DNA of 52,145 nt from Methanothrix sp. (GCA_028688175.1 JAQTYS010000001.1:1-52145), one strand, 5' to 3'; numbered from the stretch's first letter, positions 40,996 to 49,331 are shown. Numbers and translations: made by a program. The notes: a model not told the origin generated them from the sequence alone.

Positions 40996-43053
40996 ATGAG
41001 ACAAATAGCAGAGGATGTATTGAGAGCCAGATATTATCAACCTGGGGAAAGGGGATGGTATGATATAGCGGGGAGAGTGTCGGCATTTATAGCAAAAGAT
41101 ACCGAATCCGCGACTGCATATTTCGAGGCCATGAACAGTCTCGAACTCATCCCTAACTCACCTGCTCTGATGAATGCGGGAACGGAAAAGGGAGGATCTC
41201 TTTCTGCCTGTTATGCGGTTCCCGTTTATGACAGCATTGAGGATATTTTTGATGCTGTTAAAGCGTGCGCACTTATCCATAAACAAGGAGGAGGAACGGG
41301 ATTATCATTGTCGCGGCTTCGCCCGAAAGGATCAGATGTAAAAGGAACCGGAAAAATATCTTCAGGCCCCGTCAGTTTTATGCATGTGTTCAATGCTGCC
41401 ACGGAGACGATAAAGCAAGGCGGGAAGCGCAGAGGGGCTAACCTCGGATCGCTTGATGTGCATCATCCGGATATTAAAGAGTTCATTACATGCAAATCAA
41501 AAGAAGGGGAACTCTCCAATTTTAACATCAGCGTCATTGTTGATGATGAATTTATGAAGAACCCGGATCCTGAAGTATGGGATTTGATTGTTGAAGGAAA
41601 CTGGAAGAACGGAGAACCCGGAATACTGTTCAAAGATGCCAGGGAACGGGATAACAAACGGCCTGATTTGGGGGAATTATCGGAAACAAATCCATGCGGA
41701 GAAACAGCCTTATTCCCGTGGGAATCGTGCAACCTTGCGTCTATCAACCTGATGAAATGCGTTATTAATGACAAGTTCGATTATGAGAAGTTTTATTCCC
41801 TCGTCAGATTAGGCGTTCAATTTCTCAACGATATGTTAGACAAGAATAGATATCCGCTTCCACAAATCGAAGAGGCAACGAAGAAGACCCGGAAGATAGG
41901 ATTGGGAGTTATGGGATTCGCTGACGTTCTAATTGCTCTTGGCATGAGATATGGAGACGACGAAAGCCTACAGTTCGCGAACGATTTGTTCGGTAATATG
42001 CGACAAGTGGCAGAACATGAATCGGCGTTAATCGGCGGGAATAACGCGGCATTACTTTCTATAGCTCCGACGGGATCAATATCCCTATTTGCCGGGGTTA
42101 GTTCTGGGATTGAACCTAATTTCGGGTATGTTTATGATAGAACGACTCATGCAAGCGGTGAAAAAGTAAAATACCGCGAAATTCATCCGATGTTTGAAGC
42201 AGAACTAAATAAAGACGCGGAAGAATGGATGATGCAATATGGGACTCTGAACGGATGCGGTTCTGTATCTGATTTGATGAAGGATCTCTTTGTAACCGCA
42301 AAAGACATCAAACCTCGTGACCACGTCAGAATGCAGGCAGTTATTCAGAAACATGTAGATCAAGCATTGAGTAAAACCCTGAATTGCCCGACTGAAACCA
42401 CCAAAGAAGAGATATCTAACCTGATACAGTTCGCATGGCGTGAAGGATGCAAAGGGCTGACAATCTATAGGGAAGGAAGCCGGTCAGATGTTGTCCTTGA
42501 AACTAACGCGGCAAAACCGAAAGAAGAGGTAAAGGAGAAAGAGAAAGAACCCATCGAAATACCAAGCGAAATAGACCTTAAATCTATCCGGATGAATAGC
42601 GCTTGTGGAGTGCTTTGGGTAAAAACCGGGTTCTTACATGGAAGCGCCACCCCTGTTGAGGTATGGATAGACGCTGAAAAAGGCGGGTGCCGGGCAAATC
42701 TTGAATTTATCGCCCGTCTAATCTCTAAACTGTTACAGGAAGGTGTATCTCATGAAGTTGCTTGTAAACAGGGGGATAAAGTGTTCTGTCCTGCTTGCGT
42801 AAATAATGCAAAAGGTGAGGCAGAAGGATATTCCTGCGCTAACCTGATAAGTAAAGGTATAAAGGAAGGAATAAAGAGACGGGAAGAGGATTTGAAGAAC
42901 GCTGATATTGATTATGCAAAAGGCATAATAAAGGTGTGGAACGATGAAGCAAAGAAAGAATTGAATGATAATATGTGCCCCGATTGCGGTGCCCAATTGA
43001 TACACATCGAAGGATGCAAGTCCTGCCAATGTGGCTACAGCCGTTGTAAGTAA
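40996..43053 (+). CDS. nrdJ: Class II (B12-dependent) ribonucleotide reductase
   Basis: 685 residues. Conserved features: NSPALMNAG, the Cys in SACYAVPV (about residue 72), GGKRRGANLG, the active-site NPCGE (Cys near 234), and LLSIAPTGSISL. The C-terminal region has a DUF/TSCPD-like segment and ends in a zinc ribbon CPDCG...CKSCQCGYSRC. No NrdA/B small subunit is present, and the ORF architecture fits adenosylcobalamin-dependent NrdJ, which works with or without oxygen and suits a methanogen. It feeds Dcd, ThyA and Tmk. Confidence 0.88.
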   Translation: MRQIAEDVLRARYYQPGERGWYDIAGRVSAFIAKDTESATAYFEAMNSLELIPNSPALMNAGTEKGGSLSACYAVPVYDSIEDIFDAVKACALIHKQGGGTGLSLSRLRPKGSDVKGTGKISSGPVSFMHVFNAATETIKQGGKRRGANLGSLDVHHPDIKEFITCKSKEGELSNFNISVIVDDEFMKNPDPEVWDLIVEGNWKNGEPGILFKDARERDNKRPDLGELSETNPCGETALFPWESCNLASINLMKCVINDKFDYEKFYSLVRLGVQFLNDMLDKNRYPLPQIEEATKKTRKIGLGVMGFADVLIALGMRYGDDESLQFANDLFGNMRQVAEHESALIGGNNAALLSIAPTGSISLFAGVSSGIEPNFGYVYDRTTHASGEKVKYREIHPMFEAELNKDAEEWMMQYGTLNGCGSVSDLMKDLFVTAKDIKPRDHVRMQAVIQKHVDQALSKTLNCPTETTKEEISNLIQFAWREGCKGLTIYREGSRSDVVLETNAAKPKEEVKEKEKEPIEIPSEIDLKSIRMNSACGVLWVKTGFLHGSATPVEVWIDAEKGGCRANLEFIARLISKLLQEGVSHEVACKQGDKVFCPACVNNAKGEAEGYSCANLISKGIKEGIKRREEDLKNADIDYAKGIIKVWNDEAKKELNDNMCPDCGAQLIHIEGCKSCQCGYSRCK

Positions 43054-43252
43054 CTATTATCTCCTTTTTTACAACAGTTAAAACTAACCAGTTTTAATTT
43101 TAAGAAAAGAGCGGAACCGTGCTTATTCACCGCAAAATGATCAGCACGGACCCTATTATACATCAATATGTTGTATTCACCAGATAATAAAGATATCGGT
43201 ATAACTACTATTTGGGAATATTATTATCTCCTTTTAACCTCTATTTTTATGC
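43054..43252. other. Intergenic region with hairpins and a repeated T-rich element
   Basis: No gene. TATTATCTCCTTTT occurs twice (43055-43068 and 43222-43235); these T-rich tracts could end transcripts. Besides the hairpin at 43078, the arms CCGTGCT (43117-43123) and AGCACGG (43143-43149) form a second stem with a 19-base loop. A promoter for the next gene probably lies in the last 50 bases, but I cannot fix a TATA box. Confidence 0.4.
43078..43097 (+). terminator. Hairpin terminator after RNR
   Basis: Perfect 8-bp arms TTAAAACT / AGTTTTAA around AACC, followed by a T-rich tract. It has the same AACC cap as the hairpin at 31775-31796. Confidence 0.55.
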
Positions 43253-43438
43253 ATGTCAGGATACGATGACGAAACTCCGTATGATCGGGAGTCTAAACGG
43301 CTTGAAGAGGATCTCGCAACTGCACAACCAAGTGCGTTCAACCGGTTTAAGGTAAATGTAAGCAATCTGGTCTATAAATGCACGTTTGGCAAGGTAGGAA
43401 CTCCGAAAACTCCATGCTGCCCGTATAGCAAGCAGTGA
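43253..43438 (+). CDS. Hypothetical protein
   Basis: 61 residues with an acidic N-terminus (DDETPYDRESKRLEEDLAT) and a Cys-containing C-terminus (YKCTFGKVGTPKTPCCPYSKQ). Eight bases before the secreted-protein gene. Function unknown. Confidence 0.5.
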   Translation: MSGYDDETPYDRESKRLEEDLATAQPSAFNRFKVNVSNLVYKCTFGKVGTPKTPCCPYSKQ

Positions 43439-43446
43439 GGGAATAA

Positions 43447-44241
43447 ATGAAACTATTAACGCTTCTATTTTGTTTGTTTTTGATAATCTCTGTAAATGCG
43501 AGTCATTCCACGCTAACCACTAATATCAGTGGTTCAACTGGAGGCGCGCTAATTGCACATTCGAGCCACGATACCGAGTCAAGTGGTGCATCGTTAGGGT
43601 TTATCACTGGGAATGAGAACTGGCAGCAGACCACGGCAGGATCTCACATTGTAACGCTTGGAGATGCTCAATATCGTGAAACAACCAAGATAAACAACCA
43701 GTATAGGAACACATACGATATAAACAACGAGTTGCTGTATAACGGAGGAGCGGCAGTAGGGAACCAGTATACAATGACTGACGTTAAAGCCTACATTCCA
43801 GAATTAGAATGCACTGCTGGGAGTATGCCGACTGCTGACAGTTACGCCGGGCCGAATGGAACGCAGATATCAGACGGTCAGAACCCAAGCCATCAGTCAG
43901 TAGGCGTTCAGTATTCCGGGACTATGGCAGGAGGTGGACGGTATAAGACGGGTGGAGTAGTTGATGATTCTAACCTAACCACGATGTTACGCGCAGAAGG
44001 AGCGTATGGCGGGGTGAGCGCTGACTATTATGATGTTGTAGAGGCAGGGTTTAACAACTCGGCTCCGGAGATGAACTTCCGCAAATCAGATTACGGCCAT
44101 TACTCGGCGTATTCTCTCAACGAATCAGGGTATTATTTACCGTTTGATTTAGAACATAAGGATTATTCTAACCCGTTTGAAACTACTACAAACGTATCGT
44201 TTGGTAACGCGACAAACAAAACGGTAAACCAAACTGAATGA
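43447..44241 (+). CDS. Secreted sequon-rich protein
   Basis: 264 residues. A clear signal peptide (KLLTLLFCLFLIISVNA) is followed by a Ser/Thr/Asn/Gly-rich mature protein without a TM anchor. Nine N-x-S/T sites are present, four in the last 20 residues (NVS, NAT, NKT, NQT), so heavy archaeal N-glycosylation is plausible. Virus-encoded secreted proteins may coat the host surface, block superinfection or form part of an exit structure; none is shown here. Confidence 0.6.
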   Translation: MKLLTLLFCLFLIISVNASHSTLTTNISGSTGGALIAHSSHDTESSGASLGFITGNENWQQTTAGSHIVTLGDAQYRETTKINNQYRNTYDINNELLYNGGAAVGNQYTMTDVKAYIPELECTAGSMPTADSYAGPNGTQISDGQNPSHQSVGVQYSGTMAGGGRYKTGGVVDDSNLTTMLRAEGAYGGVSADYYDVVEAGFNNSAPEMNFRKSDYGHYSAYSLNESGYYLPFDLEHKDYSNPFETTTNVSFGNATNKTVNQTE

Positions 44242-44251
44242 TAATCCTTAT

Positions 44252-44279
44252 CTTTTTTGACTTCTAATATGGTATTGCG
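44252..44279 (+). promoter_or_regulatory. Promoter-like element
   Basis: T-rich TCTTTTTTGA followed by CTAATATGGTA (44264-44274) and the ATG at 44280, giving a leaderless start. The TATA box is weak. Confidence 0.45.
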
Positions 44280-44585
44280 ATGATTGATGCATCAATTATA
44301 GAGCCGTTTATTGCGGCTGCTGGAGTTGGATTGTCGTATTCGTGGTATAACTACCGCGCTAACATACTCGATCCAACTAAAGAAACGCCTGAAAAGTTCG
44401 AATGGACAAAAGCAGCGTCTACAACCGTTTTGGCTGTAATTATCTGCGTGGTGTTTCAAGCGCTTGGAGCAACGCTGGATATTGCAGGGGTAGAAACGTA
44501 TATCGGCGTATTTGCTGGATTATCAACAGGAACGATTGAACCCGGTATAAAAGCCGTGATTCGATATCTTCAAGACATGAGGTAA
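44280..44585 (+). CDS. Small membrane protein
   Basis: 101 residues with hydrophobic spans near 8-25 and 46-65 and a third weaker one (about 72-90). The C-terminus is basic (IKAVIRYLQDMR). Follows the secreted protein; a holin-like or membrane-anchoring role is possible but unproven. Confidence 0.5.
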   Translation: MIDASIIEPFIAAAGVGLSYSWYNYRANILDPTKETPEKFEWTKAASTTVLAVIICVVFQALGATLDIAGVETYIGVFAGLSTGTIEPGIKAVIRYLQDMR

Positions 44586-44590
44586 GAAAA

Positions 44591-45043
44591 ATGAAAAACT
44601 TTGAAGTTTTAGGTATTGCACTGAAAAACAGAGACATAGTAGAGAAAGGGCCAAAACCGAAACTTGAAACGACCACGGCAGAACTTGCAGGACAAACGAA
44701 TGGAAAACTGTTTGTTGCCATTAAGGATAACAATCCTAATATCCCCAATGCCCTGGCACTCAAAGTAAATGGATTTGGGTTTGCCATTCGGGAGAACGAA
44801 TCCTGGATGCAGACAAACACCGCACAACCTGACAAAAAGGGGGTATCTACTCTTGCGTTTGATTTCCCGATGCGACTGGTAGACGGAGTCAAAAAACCAG
44901 CAACGTATAAAATCCAGTTTATCAAGGGATACATCGAAAACGAGCAGTTTGTAGAGGATGGAACGTTTAACGAGTATACTCTGACTATTACACAGGATGA
45001 GCTTCCTACTCCGGTTTATGACCCTATAACAGACAGGGACTGA
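44591..45043 (+). CDS. Hypothetical beta-rich protein
   Basis: 150 residues with alternating beta pattern (GKLFVAIKDNNPNIPNALALKVNGFGFAIRENESW) and an acidic C-terminus. No signal peptide. Same operon as the membrane protein. No family recognised. Confidence 0.5.
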   Translation: MKNFEVLGIALKNRDIVEKGPKPKLETTTAELAGQTNGKLFVAIKDNNPNIPNALALKVNGFGFAIRENESWMQTNTAQPDKKGVSTLAFDFPMRLVDGVKKPATYKIQFIKGYIENEQFVEDGTFNEYTLTITQDELPTPVYDPITDRD

Positions 45044-45049
45044 ACTAAC

Positions 45050-45096
45050 TATTTTTTATATTCTGACGTATAATATGTTATAGTAAGTAGGTGAGA
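45050..45096 (+). promoter_or_regulatory. Promoter
   Basis: TTTTTTATATTC near 45052, ATAATATGTTA at 45070-45080, then GGTGAGAGAAG and the ATG at 45102. Confidence 0.65.
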
Positions 45097-45101
45097 GAAG
45101 A

Positions 45102-45539
45102 ATGGTAAAAGCGAGATTTAGTAATAAGATGCTGAACGACCTTGCAGAATCATATAGGTCACGAATAAAGAGAGAACGCGATTCCGAAGAGTGTCATTTT
45201 AAGAGTGAGAAATCTTTACTGCGAGATGTGAAACAGGCAGAAATGATAGAATCGATGAGATCTGCTATAATTGCATCAGGGGCTGAATATGTGTCAGTTA
45301 CATCGTGCTCATCGTATACGAGTGAAATCAGGCTCTCGATTATCATCAAACACGAGAATCTATCAGAAAAAATGTCTGATGTTGTAGATATTGATAACAA
45401 GCGCCGGGAATCATGCAAGAAACACAAACAGATGCTTCAAGATCTCGATGATTGGGTTATCAAATGTATTGAGTCACAGGAGATTACTCCGTTTACGAAT
45501 GTTCCTGATATAGAACACTCATCTATTGAGTGCTTCTAA
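45102..45539 (+). CDS. Hypothetical protein
   Basis: 145 residues with a charged helical N-terminus, a beta hairpin-like middle (SVTSCSSYTSEIRLSIIIKHE) and a helical, Cys-containing C-terminus. First gene of an operon with its own promoter. No family recognised. Confidence 0.55.
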   Translation: MVKARFSNKMLNDLAESYRSRIKRERDSEECHFKSEKSLLRDVKQAEMIESMRSAIIASGAEYVSVTSCSSYTSEIRLSIIIKHENLSEKMSDVVDIDNKRRESCKKHKQMLQDLDDWVIKCIESQEITPFTNVPDIEHSSIECF

Positions 45540-45559
45540 TTTTTTTGGGGTGAGATAGG

Positions 45560-45901
45560 ATGGACATAAACCCACTTAAGCGGATTTACGAGAACAACCA
45601 GCGGATCGAAAAACTGAAAGATGAGATCAAAGAAATCGAAGCAGAGTCTCAAAAGTGCCTCGACTATGCAATGGTCAAGAAGATTGTCAATGTCGATAAC
45701 TTTGTTCTACGGACGTCCGTATCAAAACGTAGAGAGCCTATCTCAAGTAAGGTGGTAGAATCTCTCGGCTCTGAAAAGGCTCTGGAGATTGCAAGTTTCA
45801 AAGTTGGGGCACTTCAGAAGATCATGGGGGAAGACGACGTTGATAAACTCTGCAAAGTGAAAGAAACTGTCACAAGGTTTGTGGAGATGGTTAATGAGTA
45901 A
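45560..45901 (+). CDS. Hypothetical coiled-coil protein
   Basis: 113 residues. An N-terminal coiled coil (NNQRIEKLKDEIKEIEAESQK) is followed by FVLRTSVSKRREPISSKVVESLGSEKALEIASFKV, a layout seen in several phage early proteins of unknown function. GGGTGAGAT provides the ribosome binding site. Confidence 0.5.
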   Translation: MDINPLKRIYENNQRIEKLKDEIKEIEAESQKCLDYAMVKKIVNVDNFVLRTSVSKRREPISSKVVESLGSEKALEIASFKVGALQKIMGEDDVDKLCKVKETVTRFVEMVNE

Positions 45902-46265
45902 CTTTCATACTGGTTCTCGATTTGTAGTTGTGGCTCATCCTGAAGGGAAGATGAGCAAAGAAGATATTATCCGGACGTATACCGGAGTTATTGCCCAGAT
46001 GGATCATAACCAGCAATACCGGGTAGATGAGGATATAAAAAAACTGAATGAGCTTGGAGACGGAACGTATTTCCTCTGTATCCGGCAGAGAACCGGGGCT
46101 CAATCCGAATATGCGTCGGTTGTCCTGTCAGAATACGGGATACGCGGGCGTTCTGATATTGCGTGGCAGTCAGACTTTATCATCTGGGATCAGAATGTTG
46201 CCAAGGCAACGGCAGATTTTATCGTTGCTGGTGGGTTTATGGGCGAGAAAAAAGAGGTTACTTAA
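45894..46265 (+). CDS. Hypothetical protein
   Basis: 123 residues from the ATG at 45894, overlapping the previous gene and preceded by GTGGAGATGG. Mixed alpha/beta with GTYFLCIRQRTGAQSEYASVVLSEYG. The last bases overlap the convergent histone gene. No family recognised. Confidence 0.5.
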   Translation: MSNFHTGSRFVVVAHPEGKMSKEDIIRTYTGVIAQMDHNQQYRVDEDIKKLNELGDGTYFLCIRQRTGAQSEYASVVLSEYGIRGRSDIAWQSDFIIWDQNVAKATADFIVAGGFMGEKKEVT

Positions 46266-46452
46266 TGTCTACAGCCTTGATTGTCTTTCGCCCGGCATGT
46301 TTGGCCATTTTATCGGCTTTGATAGCCTCGTTCTGGATAAACTCACCTGCAAGTTGGACGAATTTCTCAACTGCGTCTGCACCGATTGAAGAACCGGTAG
46401 CATCAAATGCAATACGTTTTACTGCTGCTTTTGGTAAAAACTCTGGTGCCAT
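46258..46452 (-). CDS. Archaeal histone
   Basis: 64 residues on the minus strand. LPKAAVKRIAFDATGSSIGADAVEKFVQLAGEFIQNEAIKADKMAKHAGRKTIKAVDI shows the histone fold, including the diagnostic AGRKTIKAxDI. Cellular archaeal histones continue about 8-10 residues (ELAxRR), so the third helix is cut short here. It may compact viral or host DNA or act as a dominant partner of host histones. It overlaps the convergent gene by 8 bases and has a leaderless promoter (TTAAATA near 46476-46482). Confidence 0.85.
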   Translation of the reverse strand: MAPEFLPKAAVKRIAFDATGSSIGADAVEKFVQLAGEFIQNEAIKADKMAKHAGRKTIKAVDIK

Positions 46453-46487
46453 AGTATAGAATTTGAATCGGAGAGTATTTAAGAGTT

Positions 46488-47027
46488 ATGATGTTAAACG
46501 ATAGACAAATCAAACACGAATGCGAAAATGGAATCGTAGAGCCATACACCCCTGCAAACGTAGGGCCGTGTTCTTTGGATTTAACGCTTGGTAAGAACAT
46601 TGCATATTATCAAGGTAACACGGCAATAGACCCAGCAATTCACAGCACGTATAACCTCAAAAACGAGAACATGCCTAAAACCGGGTATGTTCTTCAGCCT
46701 GGGGAATTCATTCTCGCTGAAACTGTTGAAAAGGTTACACTTCCCCGATACTTGGCGGGTAAAGTAGATGGGCGCTCGTCAATTGGGAGGTTAGGAATAG
46801 CGGTTCATATTACAGCCGGGTTCATCGATGCTGGATTTTCAGGGACAATTACACTTGAGATTCATAACGTAAACAGTCGCCCGGTAATATTGAGGCCTGG
46901 TATGATTATTGCGCAGATGTGTTTCTTCGAGATAGAACCATGTGAGCGGGATTATCAAGAAAAAGGAGGACGATACCAGAATGAAAGAGGAGCGACAGGG
47001 AGCCGGTATTACCAGGTGGTGAAGTAG
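46488..47027 (+). CDS. dcd: dCTP deaminase (possibly with dUTPase activity)
   Basis: 179 residues. VDGRSSIGRLGIAVHITAGFIDAGFSGTITLEI holds the conserved SSxxRxG, DxGF and catalytic TLE motifs, and the C-terminus RYQNERGATGSR matches the flexible nucleotide lid. Archaeal members often make dUMP directly from dCTP. With ThyA and Tmk it would supply dTTP. Confidence 0.85.
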   Translation: MMLNDRQIKHECENGIVEPYTPANVGPCSLDLTLGKNIAYYQGNTAIDPAIHSTYNLKNENMPKTGYVLQPGEFILAETVEKVTLPRYLAGKVDGRSSIGRLGIAVHITAGFIDAGFSGTITLEIHNVNSRPVILRPGMIIAQMCFFEIEPCERDYQEKGGRYQNERGATGSRYYQVVK

Positions 47028-47051
47028 AGATGAAGAAAATGGAGGCTGGGA

Positions 47052-47432
47052 ATGACTGACCAGCCGGAACGAATAGTATTTAACATCGACAATTTCAAAA
47101 ATTGTCCTATTTGCGGAACGAAAATAGATGCATCTATTAAAGGGGGATTGTATAAATCTGGATGGGTTTCTACCAGTGACTCCGCAGAAATACAATTATT
47201 TTGTCCCAAATGCGGAATAAAAAGTATCCCATTTGACTTTACACAGGAAGGAATAAAATCAGCAATCACCGCATGGAACAGCCGGGTTGAACCTATCGGA
47301 AATTCCGAAGAGTTGCCCGAATGGATGAGGAAAGCGATTGAGACGGAAATAGAAATACAACTTTCTGAATGCGGGTTGAAAGCGGAGGCTTTGTATTGGG
47401 TTCTCTCCCTGAAGAAACCGGAGGAAGAATGA
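47052..47432 (+). CDS. Lar-like zinc-ribbon protein
   Basis: 126 residues. NCPICGTKIDASIKGG...FCPKCGIKSIPFDF...AITAWNSR matches the Lar-type ribbon (CPxCG...CxxCGA...AIxAWNxR), a family named for alleviating restriction, although most members are untested. A helical C-terminal part follows (ETEIEIQLSECGLKAEALYW). Confidence 0.6.
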   Translation: MTDQPERIVFNIDNFKNCPICGTKIDASIKGGLYKSGWVSTSDSAEIQLFCPKCGIKSIPFDFTQEGIKSAITAWNSRVEPIGNSEELPEWMRKAIETEIEIQLSECGLKAEALYWVLSLKKPEEE

Positions 47433-47581
47433 TATTTTTCCGTCCCTCTACCTGCACAACCGGGTTTTATGTAATATCATACCCTGGTCATTTGCCACTG
47501 TGCATAAGTAAAAATGACGTTGAGTCATTAAAAGAGCAAATAGAAACTATTCTGTCAGAACCAGAGGAAAATTATAAGTAG
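47429..47581 (+). CDS. Hypothetical 50-residue protein
   Basis: Starts in an ATGA overlap after GAGGAAGA. IFFRPSTCTTGFYVISYPG then a charged helix ending EEN YK. Function unknown. Confidence 0.45.
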   Translation: MIFFRPSTCTTGFYVISYPGHLPLCISKNDVESLKEQIETILSEPEENYK

Positions 47582-47602
47582 TATAGCGACTAATATGTTA
47601 TC
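47571..47602 (+). promoter_or_regulatory. Leaderless promoter
   Basis: ATTATAAG at 47571, CTAATATGTTA at 47590-47600, then the ATG at 47603. Confidence 0.6.
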
Positions 47603-47761
47603 ATGCAAGTAGAGTGTAGAGACAGATTTGGAAAGACACTGACTATTGATACTGATTATATCGTTGGAAATGGTGTATGGGTAGGAAACGACTATTATCA
47701 TCTTTCAAAGTTGTTTTATGAGAATGGAACATCATTAATAGACTTGGCAGGGGAGTTATAA
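47603..47761 (+). CDS. Hypothetical 52-residue protein
   Basis: Probably leaderless. Beta-rich (TIDTDYIVGNGVWVGNDYYHLS), acidic. Precedes the membrane HTH protein by two bases. Function unknown. Confidence 0.45.
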   Translation: MQVECRDRFGKTLTIDTDYIVGNGVWVGNDYYHLSKLFYENGTSLIDLAGEL

Positions 47762-47763
47762 TC

Positions 47764-48369
47764 ATGAACCTCCCTAACCTCACTCAAATTATTGAATCCG
47801 TTGTTATCTTCATCGCCGCCGGTTCGTTCATCATCTCATACAACAACCTCCATGAATCAGCGCTTCAAATGGGGATACCTGGTTTATTTGCTATTATTTT
47901 TCCACTTACCATAGATGCGTTCTTGATTATTTGCACTCTTTATGTCCTATACGCAGGTAGAATGTCAAAATCAACATGGGAAGGCTGGCTATTTCTGATA
48001 CTCTATACTATCGCTTCAATCGCTTTTAATGTGCATATGGCACCTGATGACTGGTGGAGCCGGGCGGGATTTGCGATGTGCCCAATTGGACTGTGTATTG
48101 CTCTGCATTTCTTGATGAGGATCTTGGAGATAGAGATGGGGAATGTAAAGATAGAAGTGAAAAAAGAGGTTAAAGATGAAGTAATAGTAAAAGAAGAGAT
48201 AAAAGAACCAGAAATTCCACAAGAACTCACATCAAACCAGCAGAAAGTCAGGGACGTGATCATGGAAGAACCAGGAATCAGCATGGCTGAAGCATGTAGG
48301 AGGACAGGATTATCATTCAAGACGGTAAAGGCGCACTATAACAAACTTGTAGAAATGGGGATGATATGA
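47764..48369 (+). CDS. DUF2637-like membrane protein with C-terminal HTH
   Basis: 201 residues. Four hydrophobic helices (about 9-27, 38-62, 70-90, 96-120) with SYNNLHESALQMGIPGLFAIIFPLTIDAFLI and FNVHMAPDD, the layout of DUF2637 (Spd-like) proteins known mainly from actinobacterial plasmids. A charged Lys/Glu linker and a helix-turn-helix (SMAEACRRTGLSFKTVKAHYNKLVEMG) follow. A membrane-tethered DNA-binding protein, perhaps a sensor or a DNA anchor. Confidence 0.55.
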   Translation: MNLPNLTQIIESVVIFIAAGSFIISYNNLHESALQMGIPGLFAIIFPLTIDAFLIICTLYVLYAGRMSKSTWEGWLFLILYTIASIAFNVHMAPDDWWSRAGFAMCPIGLCIALHFLMRILEIEMGNVKIEVKKEVKDEVIVKEEIKEPEIPQELTSNQQKVRDVIMEEPGISMAEACRRTGLSFKTVKAHYNKLVEMGMI

Positions 48370-48494
48370 ATCTAAAACTCCCCAAATGTATGTATGAGAA
48401 AACGTTGAGAGGAATACCAGTATGCCAGGAACTACGAATGGGACGGAAATGCGCTTATCCGTCGCATCAGTGCGAAGTGAAAAAAGAGAGATGA
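48366..48494 (+). CDS. Small Cys-containing protein
   Basis: 42 residues, ATGA overlap with the membrane HTH gene. Four Cys (KCMYEK...VCQEL...KCAYPSHQCEV). Probably metal binding; function unknown. Confidence 0.45.
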   Translation: MNLKLPKCMYEKTLRGIPVCQELRMGRKCAYPSHQCEVKKER

Positions 48495-48500
48495 GAGAAC

Positions 48501-48662
48501 ATGAAACCAAACAGGAACAAACAGACAGAAGCCGTAAGATTATCAATCCCAGTAGTGGATTTGGTGAGAGTAATGGCGAATAAGAACAAAATATCGTTTA
48601 GACAACAGATGAGCGATATCGTTGCTGAATGGGGACTGATGAAAGGGATGGTTAAGAGATGA
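48501..48662 (+). CDS. Small RHH-like protein
   Basis: 53 residues: EAVRLSIPVVDLVRVMANKNKISFRQQMSDIVAEWGLMKG fits a strand followed by two helices, similar to RHH regulators but with weaker motifs. ATGA overlap with the next gene. Confidence 0.45.
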   Translation: MKPNRNKQTEAVRLSIPVVDLVRVMANKNKISFRQQMSDIVAEWGLMKGMVKR

Positions 48663-48835
48663 TTCCCAACTGGAAACTGGCGTATATGGTTGCAACTGCA
48701 ATGCATATGAGTAAAATGCCAATATGGACAGATTCTCATTATAGATATCGGGTAATGTATGTTGAATTGAGAATTGCAATGTCACGGATTAGATTGTATT
48801 TTAAATACATTTTTAGCGATTTGGTGAAGAGATGA
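48659..48835 (+). CDS. Hypothetical small protein
   Basis: 58 residues with several Met and aromatic residues and a basic C-terminal helix (IAMSRIRLYFKYIF). Coupled by ATGA at both ends. Function unknown. Confidence 0.4.
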   Translation: MIPNWKLAYMVATAMHMSKMPIWTDSHYRYRVMYVELRIAMSRIRLYFKYIFSDLVKR

Positions 48836-49068
48836 GTGAAGAATTGAAACCGTGTAAGCATCTGATATTTAACAAGGATATGTTTCCTAATTTGGAATTG
48901 GTTAATTTAATTCTACCAGAGCCATATCGCCCAATACTCGCATGGAAAAGACAAGAACGTGGTGCAGATGGGTCATATTATTGTCAGTTCTGTGATAAAG
49001 GAAACAGGAGAATTTCACAGGCTGTAAACTGCTATGGAGAACGGGATTGCTATGAGGTTGATGAATGA
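48832..49068 (+). CDS. Hypothetical Cys-containing protein
   Basis: 78 residues: CKHLIF near the N-terminus and SYYCQFCDKGNRRISQAVNCYGERDC near the C-terminus, consistent with one zinc site. Overlaps the next gene. Function unknown. Confidence 0.5.
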   Translation: MSEELKPCKHLIFNKDMFPNLELVNLILPEPYRPILAWKRQERGADGSYYCQFCDKGNRRISQAVNCYGERDCYEVDE

Positions 49069-49331
49069 GTGAAGAAGATAGATCAAAGCGGCCATGTTTT
49101 GGTGGTGGATGGACCCCTGAACAATCACATAAAGACAATTGCGTGTTCTTCTGGTATGATTGTTCAGGACAAGAATATTCAGATGGCAATAGATGCCAAG
49201 CGGGTATGAGAGGAGATGGAGATTGGAAAAGTGATTGGGAAGATGAAGATAGTAAGCGCCAGTTCGATTGCCCATTTCATATAACTGTAATGGAACTAAA
49301 AAAGCGTATCGTTGAGGGAGTATTTGAATGA
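49065..49331 (+). CDS. Hypothetical Cys-containing protein
   Basis: 88 residues with CVFFWYDCSGQEYSDGNRCQ and a later FDCPFHITVMELKKRI. Acidic and Trp-rich. Overlaps the helicase start. Function unknown. Confidence 0.5.
   Translation: MSEEDRSKRPCFGGGWTPEQSHKDNCVFFWYDCSGQEYSDGNRCQAGMRGDGDWKSDWEDEDSKRQFDCPFHITVMELKKRIVEGVFE

Noticed and set aside
44440..44934. Long minus-strand open frame (164 residues)
   Set aside because: It covers two plus-strand genes that have promoter, ribosome binding site and tight spacing. The composition (Ser/Pro/Phe-rich) is that of an antisense shadow.
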